This document shows, one piece after another, positions 51,372 to 59,904 of a DNA stretch of 64,000 nt (positions are counted from its first letter, which is position 1; every line of letters starts with the position of its first letter). Origin of the DNA: Niastella vici (GTDB lineage: Bacteria > Bacteroidota > Bacteroidia > Chitinophagales > Chitinophagaceae); assembly GCF_002077945.1 (NCBI RefSeq), contig NZ_LVYD01000041.1, positions 1 to 64,000 on the forward strand. The letters run 5' to 3'. Both the position numbers and the translations under genes were made by a program. The notes under the pieces were generated by a model, which saw only the letters and a program-made list of their open reading frames with translations, searched no databases and was not told the DNA's origin.

Positions 51372-54300
51372 TTAGAAAGAAAGGTTTACTCCTATCAGAT
51401 AATTTTTCTGGTTAGAAGGATAGTTACCGAAGTCAATGCCAAAGTTGGTATTGTCTTTCAGGTCACTACCGGTTAACTCGGGATCGAGGCCGGTGTACTT
51501 TGTAATAGTGAACAGGTTGGCAGCCTGTATGTAAAACCGGAGCCGCTCTACGCCAAACTTCTTTGTCATAGCATGCGGCATTGAATACCCGAATACCATG
51601 GATTTACACCGCAGGAATGAACCGTTTTCGAGATAATAGGAGTTATACTGCGTGGTGTTGCTGAAGTTAGCCGTGCGTTCGAGCCGGGGCACCTTGGCAT
51701 TTGTGCGGGTAGGCGTCCAGGAATTATACACTGCATCTTTACTTACGGCGCCATCGAATACCTGTGGAAAATCGGTCCAGTAACGAACGTAGTTAATTAC
51801 ATCATTTCCAACCGAAGCATAAAAGAAGGCTGAGAAATCGAAGTTCTTGTAACTGGCTTCCAGGTTCAGCCCGGCAGTGAATTTGGGATTGGGATTTCCA
51901 AAGAACACGCGGTCGCTGTCACTGATCCTACCATCCCCGTTTGCATCCAGGTACTTGAACCGGCCCGGCGCCGCAGCTTCCTGTTTGGGCGATTTAATTA
52001 CATCTTCATCGCTTTGAAACAGACCGATCACTTTATAGCCATAAAATGCACCTAAGGCCTCGCCTGGTTGCAGCCGTGAGAATGCACCAAACCGGTTTGA
52101 ACCGGTACTTACCCTGTCGAGGTATTTTGTACCTGCCGGTAAACTTTTTACTTTATTATGATAGGAAGTAAAGGTGGCGGTTACCCCAAATTTCACATCA
52201 GAGATATCGCCATTATAAGTGGCCGACATGTCGATACCGGTATTCTGAATATCGCCGCTATTGGCAAAGGCGTTCTGTGCGCCACCGGCTGTTGCTGGCA
52301 ATGATGGTACAAATAATAAACCACTGATCGCTTTCTTATACCATTCAATTGAAAAGCTAAGACGGTTATTCAGCAAAGTTGCATCAACCCCGATGTTGGT
52401 TACAATGTCTTCTTCCCAGGTAGTTTTTGGATTACCCAGCTGACTGGCATATATTCCGGGAACCGTACCATTGTTGCTACCATTGAGATCGTAGAATGAA
52501 TTGGGAGCAAGTTGCTGAAACAGATTGAATGCATTAGTAGGCCTGATGTTACTGATGGAACCTAATTTACCCCAGCCGGCACGTAGTTTGAGGTCGTTCA
52601 CCCACGACACTGTATTCATAAATGTTTCGCGTGTTAAACGCCAGCCGGCGGTAACTGAAGGAAATACACCCCAGCGGTTATCCGGTGCAAATACTGAAGA
52701 ACCGTCGCGGCGCAACGTAGCGCTTAATAAATACTTGTCGGCATAATTATAATCAACCCGGCCAAATTGTGAGTACAGTGAACTTTGTACCGGAGTGGCC
52801 GGATTGTTATTATCAATGGTAACACCGTTGTTCACACTTAAATTACCGTTTGTTTGTCCACCGGGCGAACCAAACAACAGTGTCCACAAGGCCGGGTCAA
52901 CGGTAAGGGCGCCGGCATCGGTGATGGGGTAATTTGTTCTGGTGGCCCAAATACCCTTTTGATAATTGCTAATAGCTTCTGTACCAACCAACACTTTTAT
53001 AGTATGATCACCGATAACATTATTATAGGTTAATGTATTGGTCCAGGTCCAGCTGTTATTGAACATGTAATACTCAGTAAAGGCGTTGGGGTTCTTATTA
53101 TTCTCCGCATTCTCGTATTGCGTATAATCGAATATGTTCCAGGCATTATTATCTACAAACCCGCCAAAGCTGGTGCGTGCCGTAAAATGTTTCAGCACAT
53201 CTACTTCCGCAAAAACATTTCCCTGTACCTGGTAATCGTTGCCTTTGTTATTGTGAATGCGTTTCAGATTGGCCACGGGGTTCTCAGAGTTACCCAGGTT
53301 TTGCGAACCGGTTCCGGCAAAATTGCCTTTGATGTCGTAAACCGGTATAATGGGACTTTCGCGATAACTGAACGAAATGGCATTGCCTTCATCCTGGTTA
53401 CCATTGGGGAATCCCGGATTTTGCCGGTAAACGAAATAGGCATTTTCGCCAATACGAATCTTATTATTCAAATTAAACGTGGTATTGATCCTGGTGGTGT
53501 ATCTTTTTAAAAACGTTTCAAGCAGTGTACCCTTTTGATCAAAATAGCCAACCGACATATAAAAGGTTGAGCGGTCGCTGCCCGATGATACCGACAGGTT
53601 ATGGCTGGTGATCACGGCCGGTTTAAATATTTCATGGAACCAGTCTGTTCCCTGCTTATTAGCCTTTGTGATCTGGTTATCGTACAGCTTGTAGGTAGAA
53701 GGATCGGTATTGGGATCTCCTTCTTTGGCAGCGGTAGGCGTTATATAATCCGGTATTACCGGTGTTGTGCCGGTGCCGAATTGTTTATTGCCGGGTGTGA
53801 GGCCGCTGTTAATATAACTCTGCTGAATGGCGTTGGCAGTTTCCTGGGTATTGGCAATATTAAACCCGTCTTTCAATGGCCGTTGTGTACCCACATAAGC
53901 ATCATAACTTATTCTGGGCTTCCCCGTCCTTCCTCTTTTGGTGGTTATAATTACTACCCCGTTTGAACCGCGCACCCCATAAATGGCGGCGGAGCCGGCA
54001 TCTTTCAAAACCTGAATAGATTCAATATCGTTCACATTAATGTCGTGCATGCTACCCTGGGTTCCGTCGATGATCACCAGCGGATCGGTTGAACCCACAG
54101 AGGTAATACCGCGAATGCGGATGTTACTGTTACTGCCAGGAGCACCCGAAGTTACGATGGTTACACCCGATGCCTGTCCCTGTAAGGCCTTCTCAGGAGT
54201 ACCTGTAGGTATCTGCCGCATGTTATCGACCTCTACTACAGCTACCGCTCCGGTAATGTCTTTTTTTCGCTGGGCAGTGTAACCGGTGATCACCACTTCA

Positions 54301-54617
54301 TTGAGGTTCGAAGTGGTTGTTTTCAATGCTACCGTGAGGGTAGTGTTATTGCCAACGGGCATTTCCTTTGGCTCAAAACCGATTGAAGAGAACACCAGCA
54401 CGGCCGACGTGCCGGGAATAATAATAGTGAACGAACCTTCTGCATTGGTTTGCGTGGCAACGTTTGAACCCTTTACCGTTACGGTGGCGCCGGTAAGAGG
54501 CTGGTTGTTGCTGTCCGTTACTTTTCCGCTAAGAGATCTTTGTTGCGCAAGAATCGTTGTGGCAGGTAATAGCAATAGAATGACTAGCCACAACCTAACA
54601 GTTAGCTTTGAGGGCAT
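51372..54617 (-). CDS. SusC/RagA-family TonB-dependent transporter
   Basis: A 1081-residue outer-membrane receptor. It has a signal peptide (LWLVILLLLPATTILAQ), an N-terminal carboxypeptidase-D regulatory-like domain (about 29-105, SLSGKVTDSNNQPLTGATVTV), the family motif LNEVVITGYTAQRKKDITGAV, and the TonB plug (ALQGQASGVTIVTSGAPGS ... VQVLKDAGSAAIYGVRG type). A 22-strand barrel follows, ending in the terminal aromatic F. First gene of the susC-susD-VCBS operon on the minus strand. A LacI-type palindrome and half-site lie about 365-410 bp upstream of the start. Import is energised by TonB/ExbBD. Confidence 0.93.
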   Translation of the reverse strand: MPSKLTVRLWLVILLLLPATTILAQQRSLSGKVTDSNNQPLTGATVTVKGSNVATQTNAEGSFTIIIPGTSAVLVFSSIGFEPKEMPVGNNTTLTVALKTTTSNLNEVVITGYTAQRKKDITGAVAVVEVDNMRQIPTGTPEKALQGQASGVTIVTSGAPGSNSNIRIRGITSVGSTDPLVIIDGTQGSMHDINVNDIESIQVLKDAGSAAIYGVRGSNGVVIITTKRGRTGKPRISYDAYVGTQRPLKDGFNIANTQETANAIQQSYINSGLTPGNKQFGTGTTPVIPDYITPTAAKEGDPNTDPSTYKLYDNQITKANKQGTDWFHEIFKPAVITSHNLSVSSGSDRSTFYMSVGYFDQKGTLLETFLKRYTTRINTTFNLNNKIRIGENAYFVYRQNPGFPNGNQDEGNAISFSYRESPIIPVYDIKGNFAGTGSQNLGNSENPVANLKRIHNNKGNDYQVQGNVFAEVDVLKHFTARTSFGGFVDNNAWNIFDYTQYENAENNKNPNAFTEYYMFNNSWTWTNTLTYNNVIGDHTIKVLVGTEAISNYQKGIWATRTNYPITDAGALTVDPALWTLLFGSPGGQTNGNLSVNNGVTIDNNNPATPVQSSLYSQFGRVDYNYADKYLLSATLRRDGSSVFAPDNRWGVFPSVTAGWRLTRETFMNTVSWVNDLKLRAGWGKLGSISNIRPTNAFNLFQQLAPNSFYDLNGSNNGTVPGIYASQLGNPKTTWEEDIVTNIGVDATLLNNRLSFSIEWYKKAISGLLFVPSLPATAGGAQNAFANSGDIQNTGIDMSATYNGDISDVKFGVTATFTSYHNKVKSLPAGTKYLDRVSTGSNRFGAFSRLQPGEALGAFYGYKVIGLFQSDEDVIKSPKQEAAAPGRFKYLDANGDGRISDSDRVFFGNPNPKFTAGLNLEASYKNFDFSAFFYASVGNDVINYVRYWTDFPQVFDGAVSKDAVYNSWTPTRTNAKVPRLERTANFSNTTQYNSYYLENGSFLRCKSMVFGYSMPHAMTKKFGVERLRFYIQAANLFTITKYTGLDPELTGSDLKDNTNFGIDFGNYPSNQKNYLIGVNLSF

Positions 54618-54981
54618 AATCGTTGATTTTTGTGTAATGTTTGGTTGTGTAAACGCTGTATTTAAATTTACCGATAAATCACAAGTTCCATGAAATAAAA
54701 TTCACGTTTTTGACATGCCGTTAGTGAAGAAAGAGGCCTTTTTATTTTTTACATATTTTACCTGTTGATAATTAATTCAATCAATAAAAATGTAACGTAA
54801 CGTATATCAGTATCTTGATTTTATTTCAAAGAACTCCTATTTAAATGTATCTTATTTAGAGGAGTACCCTACGGTAATTGCTGCAACCGGTAAAAAAAAT
54901 GTTAGTAAAGGTTAAATATTCATTGAGTTAATTACGGCTTTCGCATACTGTTACAACAGATTATACAGCGTACTAACTAAA

Positions 54982-55026
54982 TGCAAAACGTTTTGCAGAT
55001 GAATGGAACAACGCGCAAAACAGTAC
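54982..55026 (-). promoter_or_regulatory. candidate LacI/GalR operator pair upstream of susC
   Basis: TGCAAAACGTTTTGCA (54982-54997) is a perfect 16-bp palindrome with a central CG. A half-site motif, GTACTGTTTTGCGC, lies at 55026-55013 on the minus strand. The same two elements in the same order, with one base fewer in each, are upstream of the GH27 pseudogene. No LacI gene is in the window. Confidence 0.55.
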
Positions 55027-55246
55027 GACATCGGCTAATAGGATCCGTTATATATGGCATATTTGAGTATTGAACATATCAAAAGGTTGCCGGCTCGTGA
55101 AATTGAAATTGACGGGAATTCGTCTTCCACCTACTTATTATAAAATTCTCACAGGCGATGATCGGGTCCCAGGTTTCAGGTAGCTGGTTACAAGGCTGCT
55201 GTTTTGGGCGGCCGAAAACCTTTTAACATGCTGCAATGAAAGCCCT

Positions 55247-55425
55247 GCAACATGTACCGTGTAACCGGCAACCTGTAGTAACCGGCTCTCCGGGAAATCG
55301 AAACCCGGTTTCCGCAACATGTACCTCGTAACCGGCTCTCCGGGCAATCGTAAACCGGTTTCCGCAACATGTACCATATAACCGGCTCTCCGGCAATCGA
55401 AACCTGGTTTCCCGCAACCCATTAT
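55247..55425. repeat. 50-bp tandem repeats with internal palindromes
   Basis: TAACCGGCTCTCCGG starts at 55279, 55329 and 55379, exactly 50 bp apart; a truncated unit starts at 55262. Each unit contains AACCGG...CCGGTT and CCGGG...CCCGG-type arms and ends in CCGCAACATGTACC (the last unit is divergent). All three minus-strand frames are open through it, giving repeated peptides that are a by-product of the repeat. Confidence 0.9.
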
Positions 55426-55476
55426 CTTTGCACCCCATTTGGCGGCCAGGCATTTTCTGCCACCGGCAGAAAAAGT

Positions 55477-55510
55477 GTCTTATTAGCTTTTAAAAGCCAA
55501 AAAATAAGAC
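55477..55510 (+). promoter_or_regulatory. nested inverted repeat upstream of grpE
   Basis: GTCTTATT (55477-55484) pairs with AATAAGAC (55503-55510) and encloses the palindrome GCTTTTAAAAGC (55486-55497). It is 195 bp before grpE. It is not a CIRCE element. It could be an operator or only structural. Confidence 0.35.
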
Positions 55511-55705
55511 AATTTGACCTGCCCGTGCGCACTGGCAAAATAATTGACTAATATAGCTTTACCAGTGAAAAATGGTATTTTTAGCGCCGCCGCACCTGCT
55601 GCGCCGCATTTGATGCAAAAAACACCGGTTCCGGCCTGCCCGGAAGCGGGTTTTGACCGTCAATATTTCAGTTTTAGAAAGTGAAAAAACACGTAAGCGA
55701 TAGTT

Positions 55706-56269
55706 ATGACAGATAATGAAAAAAACACCGTGAACCGTGAAAACGGTACCAATGCAATGGATATCAATACCGATGAAAGTATCAGTGGTACTTCACATCT
55801 TAATGAACCCGTTACCAGTGAAGATGAGGTTGAAAAGCTAAAATCTGAGATCGCAGAGTTGAAAGATAAATACCTGCGGCAGGTAGCTGAATTTGACAAT
55901 TTCAGAAGACGCACTGCCAAGGAAAGGATAGAAATGATTCAAACCGCTGGCAAAGAGGTTATTACCTCCCTGCTCGAAGTACTGGATGATTGCGACCGGG
56001 CCGAAAAGCAATTACAGGCCAGTGATGACACCCAGGTAAAAGAAGGCATTCAACTGATATTTAATAAATTAAGAAGCACCATGCAAAGCAAGGGCGTAAA
56101 ACCCATGCAAACCATCGGCACTGATTTTAATCCCGATCAACACGAAGCAATCACTGAAATTCCTGCCCCCACAGCGGCCATGAAAGGCAAGGTGATAGAT
56201 GAGGTTCAGAAAGGGTACTACATGAATGACAAGATCATAAGATTCGCCAAAGTCGTTGTTGGGAAATAA
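55706..56269 (+). CDS. grpE: nucleotide exchange factor GrpE
   Basis: A 187-residue co-chaperone promoting ADP release from DnaK. The first 45 residues are acidic and disordered. A long helix follows (about 46-100, KLKSEIAELKDKYLRQVAEFDNFRRR with the conserved NFRRRT). The C-terminal beta-wing domain contains GVKPMQTIGTDFNPDQHEAI and VIDEVQKGYYMNDKIIRFAKVVV, the GrpE signature. It is directly followed by dnaJ (32 bp); dnaK is not in the window. Regulation of this heat-shock pair is not evident, since no CIRCE was found. Confidence 0.96.
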   Translation: MTDNEKNTVNRENGTNAMDINTDESISGTSHLNEPVTSEDEVEKLKSEIAELKDKYLRQVAEFDNFRRRTAKERIEMIQTAGKEVITSLLEVLDDCDRAEKQLQASDDTQVKEGIQLIFNKLRSTMQSKGVKPMQTIGTDFNPDQHEAITEIPAPTAAMKGKVIDEVQKGYYMNDKIIRFAKVVVGK

Positions 56270-56301
56270 AAGCCGGCACCATCAAATATTAAACAAACAA
56301 G

Positions 56302-57459
56302 ATGTCGACGAAAAGAGATTATTACGAAATATTAGGGGTTTCAAAAGGTGCTTCGCCCGATGAGATCAAAAAGGCCTATCGCAAAGTGGCCATGCAATTT
56401 CACCCCGACCGTAACCCTGGTGATAAAGTAGCTGAAGAAAAATTCAAGGAGGCTGCTGAAGCATATGAAGTATTGAGCGATGCCGATAAGCGGGCTCAGT
56501 ACGATCGCTTTGGTCATGCCGGTGTACAGGGCAATGGCCGTGGCTTTGGTGGCGGCGCTTCGAACATGGAAGATATTTTCAGCCAATTTGGTGATATTTT
56601 TGGCGACGATATTTTCGGTAGCTTTTTTGGTGGCGGTGGCAGAAGAGGCGGTCAGCGCATGCGTGGTGTTCGCGGCAGCAACCTCCGCATCAAGATCAAA
56701 CTTACTTACGAAGAAATAGCCAAGGGCGTAACCAAACAGGTAAAAGTAAAGAAACACGTTCCCTGTGGCACCTGCCATGGCAGTGGCGCCAAAGACAAAG
56801 GCAGCGTTCAAACCTGTAATACCTGTGGCGGAACCGGTCAGGTTCGCCGCGTTTCAAATACCTTCCTGGGGCAAATGCAAACCGTTACCACCTGCCCTAC
56901 CTGTAATGGAGAAGGAACTACCATCACCGCCAAATGCGGAACCTGTAAAGGAGAAGGCAGGATGTACGGAGAAGAAACGGTTACACTCGATATTCCCGCC
57001 GGTGTGCAGGAAGGCATGCAGCTGAGCCTCGGCGGACGCGGTAATGCCGGTGAACGAGGCGGCCCTCCCGGTGACCTCATCGTATTAATTGAAGAAGAAC
57101 AACATAAAGACCTGCATCGCGATGGATTGAATGTGGCCTATGAGCTGCACCTTTCGTTCCCCGATGCCTGCTTTGGCACCTCAGTTGAAGTGCCTACCAT
57201 CGATGGCCGCGCCAAGATCAAAATACCGGCCGGCACCCAAAGTGGCAAGATCTTCCGCCTGAAAGGAAAAGGTTTCCCCGGCGTGAACTCTTATGAAAAA
57301 GGCGATCAGCTGATTTATGTTAATGTGTGGACGCCGCAGAACCTTTCTGCTGAAGAAAAAACCGCACTGGAGAAAATGAACAGTTCGCCCAACTTCAAAC
57401 CACAACCGGAAAAAAGCGATAAAAGCTTTTTCGATAAGGTGCGGGAAATGTTCTCCTAA
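56302..57459 (+). CDS. dnaJ: chaperone protein DnaJ
   Basis: A 385-residue type I Hsp40 that delivers substrates to DnaK and stimulates its ATPase. The J domain (1-70) includes the HPD motif in [10 protein letters not shown] Gly/Phe-rich region follows (about 75-130, [20 protein letters not shown]). The zinc-finger domain carries four CxxCxGxG repeats ([32 protein letters not shown]) at about 155-220, and the C-terminal substrate-binding beta domains come after it. Second gene of the grpE-dnaJ unit; a strong terminator follows. Confidence 0.97.
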   Translation: MSTKRDYYEILGVSKGASPDEIKKAYRKVAMQFHPDRNPGDKVAEEKFKEAAEAYEVLSDADKRAQYDRFGHAGVQGNGRGFGGGASNMEDIFSQFGDIFGDDIFGSFFGGGGRRGGQRMRGVRGSNLRIKIKLTYEEIAKGVTKQVKVKKHVPCGTCHGSGAKDKGSVQTCNTCGGTGQVRRVSNTFLGQMQTVTTCPTCNGEGTTITAKCGTCKGEGRMYGEETVTLDIPAGVQEGMQLSLGGRGNAGERGGPPGDLIVLIEEEQHKDLHRDGLNVAYELHLSFPDACFGTSVEVPTIDGRAKIKIPAGTQSGKIFRLKGKGFPGVNSYEKGDQLIYVNVWTPQNLSAEEKTALEKMNSSPNFKPQPEKSDKSFFDKVREMFS

Positions 57460-57486
57460 TATAAAATACTGATAAGATAAATTGTC

Positions 57487-57511
57487 AATCCCGCTCTGCG
57501 GGATTTTTTTT
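57487..57511 (+). terminator. terminator of grpE-dnaJ
   Basis: AATCCCGC and GCGGGATT form an 8-bp perfect stem with a TCT loop, followed by six or more T. Begins 28 bp past the dnaJ stop. Confidence 0.85.
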
Positions 57512-57515
57512 GTAC

Positions 57516-59267
57516 TTACAGCAACTTCTTTTTCTTCCGTTCCTTCCCGTAGATCTTTTTCGCCTTTTCAATAATGGTAATAAACTCCTGCTGAATAGCG
57601 TCATGGGCATCTTCCGATTCGGTGGCCAGCTTTATGACATCGCTAAAACTGTAATTGCGGGCATATTTTGAATCTTTGAGCAGGCCGGCAAACATTGCTA
57701 CCGAAGAAGCAAAGCGGTAAGTAGCCGGTAACATGTTGAATGGCGTAACTGTATAGGGGCAGCGATAAGTGGTATAACGTTGCAGGGTATCGTTAGGCAG
57801 TTTATATCGAATGCTTATATTGGCCAGGTTACCATTTGTACCGGGCCCGCCAGCAAAAGCAGGGTCCAGCTCAAACAGGGCGATCACCGAATGTCCCGAG
57901 CCTACTTCTCCCCCATCGAGCTCACTCACCGAATCAACCAGCGCTTTCCATTTGTTATCAAAACCAATGAGCCGGTAGTTCTTTACCAGATTGGGGTTGA
58001 AGTCGATATTCAGAAAGGCATTATCAGCCACGCTGTACAATGTTTGGGTCAGTTCTTTCACCAGCACCTTTTCCGCTTCGCGTTCATTATCGAGGTAGGC
58101 GAAATTGCCATTCCCTTTTTTGGCGAGCACTTCCAGTTTCGAATCTTTATAGTTGCCCATGCCCACGCCCAAACAGGTTAAATAAATACCCGATTGTTGG
58201 TGCAGGGTAATGAGTTTTTCCAGCTCATCGTCGCTTGTTTGCCCCACGTTGAAGTCGCCATCGGTGGCCAGTATAACGCGGTTATTGCCCCCCTTTATGA
58301 ACTGGCTTTTGGCGAGGCTATACGCAGTTCTGATGCCCGATTCGCCGGGTGTTGAACCGCCCGGGTACAGGTCTTCAATAGATTTGCGGATCTTCTCTTT
58401 TTGAGTTCCCGAGGTGGGCGGCAACCAGATGCCAATGGTGCTGCCATACACCACAATGGAAATGGTATCCTTATCGCGCAGGTTATTCACCAGTAAGGTA
58501 AAGGCCGATTTCAACAATGGTAAACGGTTAGGCATATCCATGCTGCCCGAAACATCTATCAGGAACACCAGGTTGCTCGGGGGTATTTTTTCCGGATCGA
58601 GCTTACGGGCTGAAATATGGAGGGCCAGCAACTGGTTTGCCTTGTTCCACGGACATTCGGTAACATAAGACTGAAAACCAAACACACTATCACGGGGAGG
58701 GTCAATGTAGGTAAAATTGAAATAGTTTAACAGCTCTTCTGTACGCACCGCATCGGGTGGTACGGTGGTATTCATGTTCAAAAAACGGCGCACATTGCTG
58801 TACGAGGCTTTATCGGTGTTGATGGCAAACCCCGTTTCGGGATATTTTTCAGTTTGCACAAAATCATTTTCCACCAAAGAATTATAAGTCTCCGTACCTA
58901 CCGTCCAGTTACGCCGGTCGCTGGGTTTCAGGTTGCGGGTAAACGATAGCAGGCGGTTCTTTTGCAGATTGGCCGAAGTAAATAATGTTTTTAAAATAAG
59001 GGAGTGATATTTGGCGGTTTCCAGTTTTACCGACAATGCCTGATAGCCATCGAGCGAAACGGTAACGGAGTCAATAAGTTTGGCGGTCATAATACCAAAG
59101 GAGCCTCTGCTGCCCGATGAGTATACATACCCTGTTGAATGAAGCACAATGCGTGCATTCGACAGAAGATTATTCTTTTCGTCCCTGATCTCACCGCGTA
59201 AATAATATTGGGCGTTTGCGGTAAAAACAAACAGGAATGAGGTTAATATGACGACAGCAGTTTTCAA
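57516..59267 (-). CDS. exported VWA-domain protein (YfbK-like) with carboxypeptidase-regulatory domain
   Basis: No ATG is available early; the TTG at 59267 gives a good signal peptide (KTAVVILTSFLFVFTANAQ, 583 aa), and a TTG at 59303 would add 12 residues. After the signal comes a carboxypeptidase-D regulatory-like beta domain (RGEIRDEKNNLLSNARI). A YfbK-type N-terminal region follows (TEKYPETGFAINTDKASYSNVRRFLNMN), then a VWA domain with an intact MIDAS (LIDVSGSMD, then STPGESG and ATDGDFN) and a C-terminal DUF3520-like part. Probably a periplasmic or surface ligand-binding protein. It is the last gene of a four-gene minus-strand operon. Confidence 0.87.
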   Translation of the reverse strand: MKTAVVILTSFLFVFTANAQYYLRGEIRDEKNNLLSNARIVLHSTGYVYSSGSRGSFGIMTAKLIDSVTVSLDGYQALSVKLETAKYHSLILKTLFTSANLQKNRLLSFTRNLKPSDRRNWTVGTETYNSLVENDFVQTEKYPETGFAINTDKASYSNVRRFLNMNTTVPPDAVRTEELLNYFNFTYIDPPRDSVFGFQSYVTECPWNKANQLLALHISARKLDPEKIPPSNLVFLIDVSGSMDMPNRLPLLKSAFTLLVNNLRDKDTISIVVYGSTIGIWLPPTSGTQKEKIRKSIEDLYPGGSTPGESGIRTAYSLAKSQFIKGGNNRVILATDGDFNVGQTSDDELEKLITLHQQSGIYLTCLGVGMGNYKDSKLEVLAKKGNGNFAYLDNEREAEKVLVKELTQTLYSVADNAFLNIDFNPNLVKNYRLIGFDNKWKALVDSVSELDGGEVGSGHSVIALFELDPAFAGGPGTNGNLANISIRYKLPNDTLQRYTTYRCPYTVTPFNMLPATYRFASSVAMFAGLLKDSKYARNYSFSDVIKLATESEDAHDAIQQEFITIIEKAKKIYGKERKKKKLL

Positions 59268-59364
59268 TATGCTGAAATAATTGCATAGTTTACTGATTAA
59301 CAAGCCAGTCCCGTTTAGCCGGGGCTATTCCGTTAACAGATCCAACTTACTAACTTTTCAACGC

Positions 59365-59901
59365 TTACTCAATCAACTTAAAAATTTCCGGAATATTTCT
59401 ACCCAGTCCGTCATAATCCAGGCCATACCCTACAACAAATTTGTTGGGGATAGAAAATCCAAGGTAATCAATGGTAATGGGGAATACCGTTGCTTCGGGT
59501 TTGTGCAGCAGCGCTACAATTTTTAACGAGGCAGGTTGCTGGTGGTGCAGCTGTGGCAAAAATTCGCTGAGGGTTTTTCCCGTGTCTACTATATCTTCTA
59601 CAATCACCACATCGCGGCCAAACAGGTCCATATCAAGGCCGATAGCGGTTAATACATGGCCGGTTGATTTGGTTCCTTTATAAGAGGCCAGCTTTATAAA
59701 ACAGATCTCGGCATCAATGGCAAGCTCTTTGAACAAGTCGGCCGCAAACATAAATGAGCCATTCAAAATAGCTATGAACAATGGCTTTTTGCTGGCATAA
59801 TCGGTGTTCAGTTTTCCGGCAATATTTTTTATTCTGTCAGCAATCGTTGCAGCACTAAGGTATGGTTCAAATTGTTTGTCGTGTACGCGAATTTCGCCCA
59901 T
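59365..59901 (-). CDS. hpt: hypoxanthine phosphoribosyltransferase
   Basis: A 178-residue purine-salvage enzyme converting hypoxanthine (and guanine) with PRPP to IMP (GMP). The PRPP-binding signature VVIVEDIVDTGKTL is at about residues 95-108. The base-specificity region IPNKFVVGYGLDYDGLGRN is near the C-terminus, and AILNGSFMFAADL near 43-55 fits the family. Start ATG at 59901; the glucosaminidase gene stops at 59905, so translation may be coupled. Cytoplasmic. Confidence 0.94.
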   Translation of the reverse strand: MGEIRVHDKQFEPYLSAATIADRIKNIAGKLNTDYASKKPLFIAILNGSFMFAADLFKELAIDAEICFIKLASYKGTKSTGHVLTAIGLDMDLFGRDVVIVEDIVDTGKTLSEFLPQLHHQQPASLKIVALLHKPEATVFPITIDYLGFSIPNKFVVGYGLDYDGLGRNIPEIFKLIE

Positions 59902-59904
59902 AAA

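Larger units (their letters stand above)
54618..55705. other. 1.1-kb divergent intergenic region between susC and grpE
   Basis: No gene that I can support. From left to right it holds AT-rich sequence next to susC, a 16-bp perfect palindrome and half-site (54982-55026), and the 50-bp tandem repeat array (55247-55425). After the array come a TTTTCTGCC hairpin (55453-55473) and a nested inverted repeat (55477-55510) before grpE. No exact -33/-7 pair was found for susC or grpE. Confidence 0.6.

Noticed and set aside
55138-55453. Three overlapping minus-strand frames with repeated VTRYMLRKPG-like peptides
   Set aside because: They arise from the 50-bp tandem repeat, whose period keeps all three frames open; there is no start context or family.
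55453-55473. TTTTCTGCC-ACC-GGCAGAAAA hairpin as terminator
   Set aside because: No T-run follows on either strand and no gene ends nearby.
55440-55705. CIRCE element for grpE-dnaJ
   Set aside because: No TTAGCACTC-N9-GAGTGCTAA or close variant is present.
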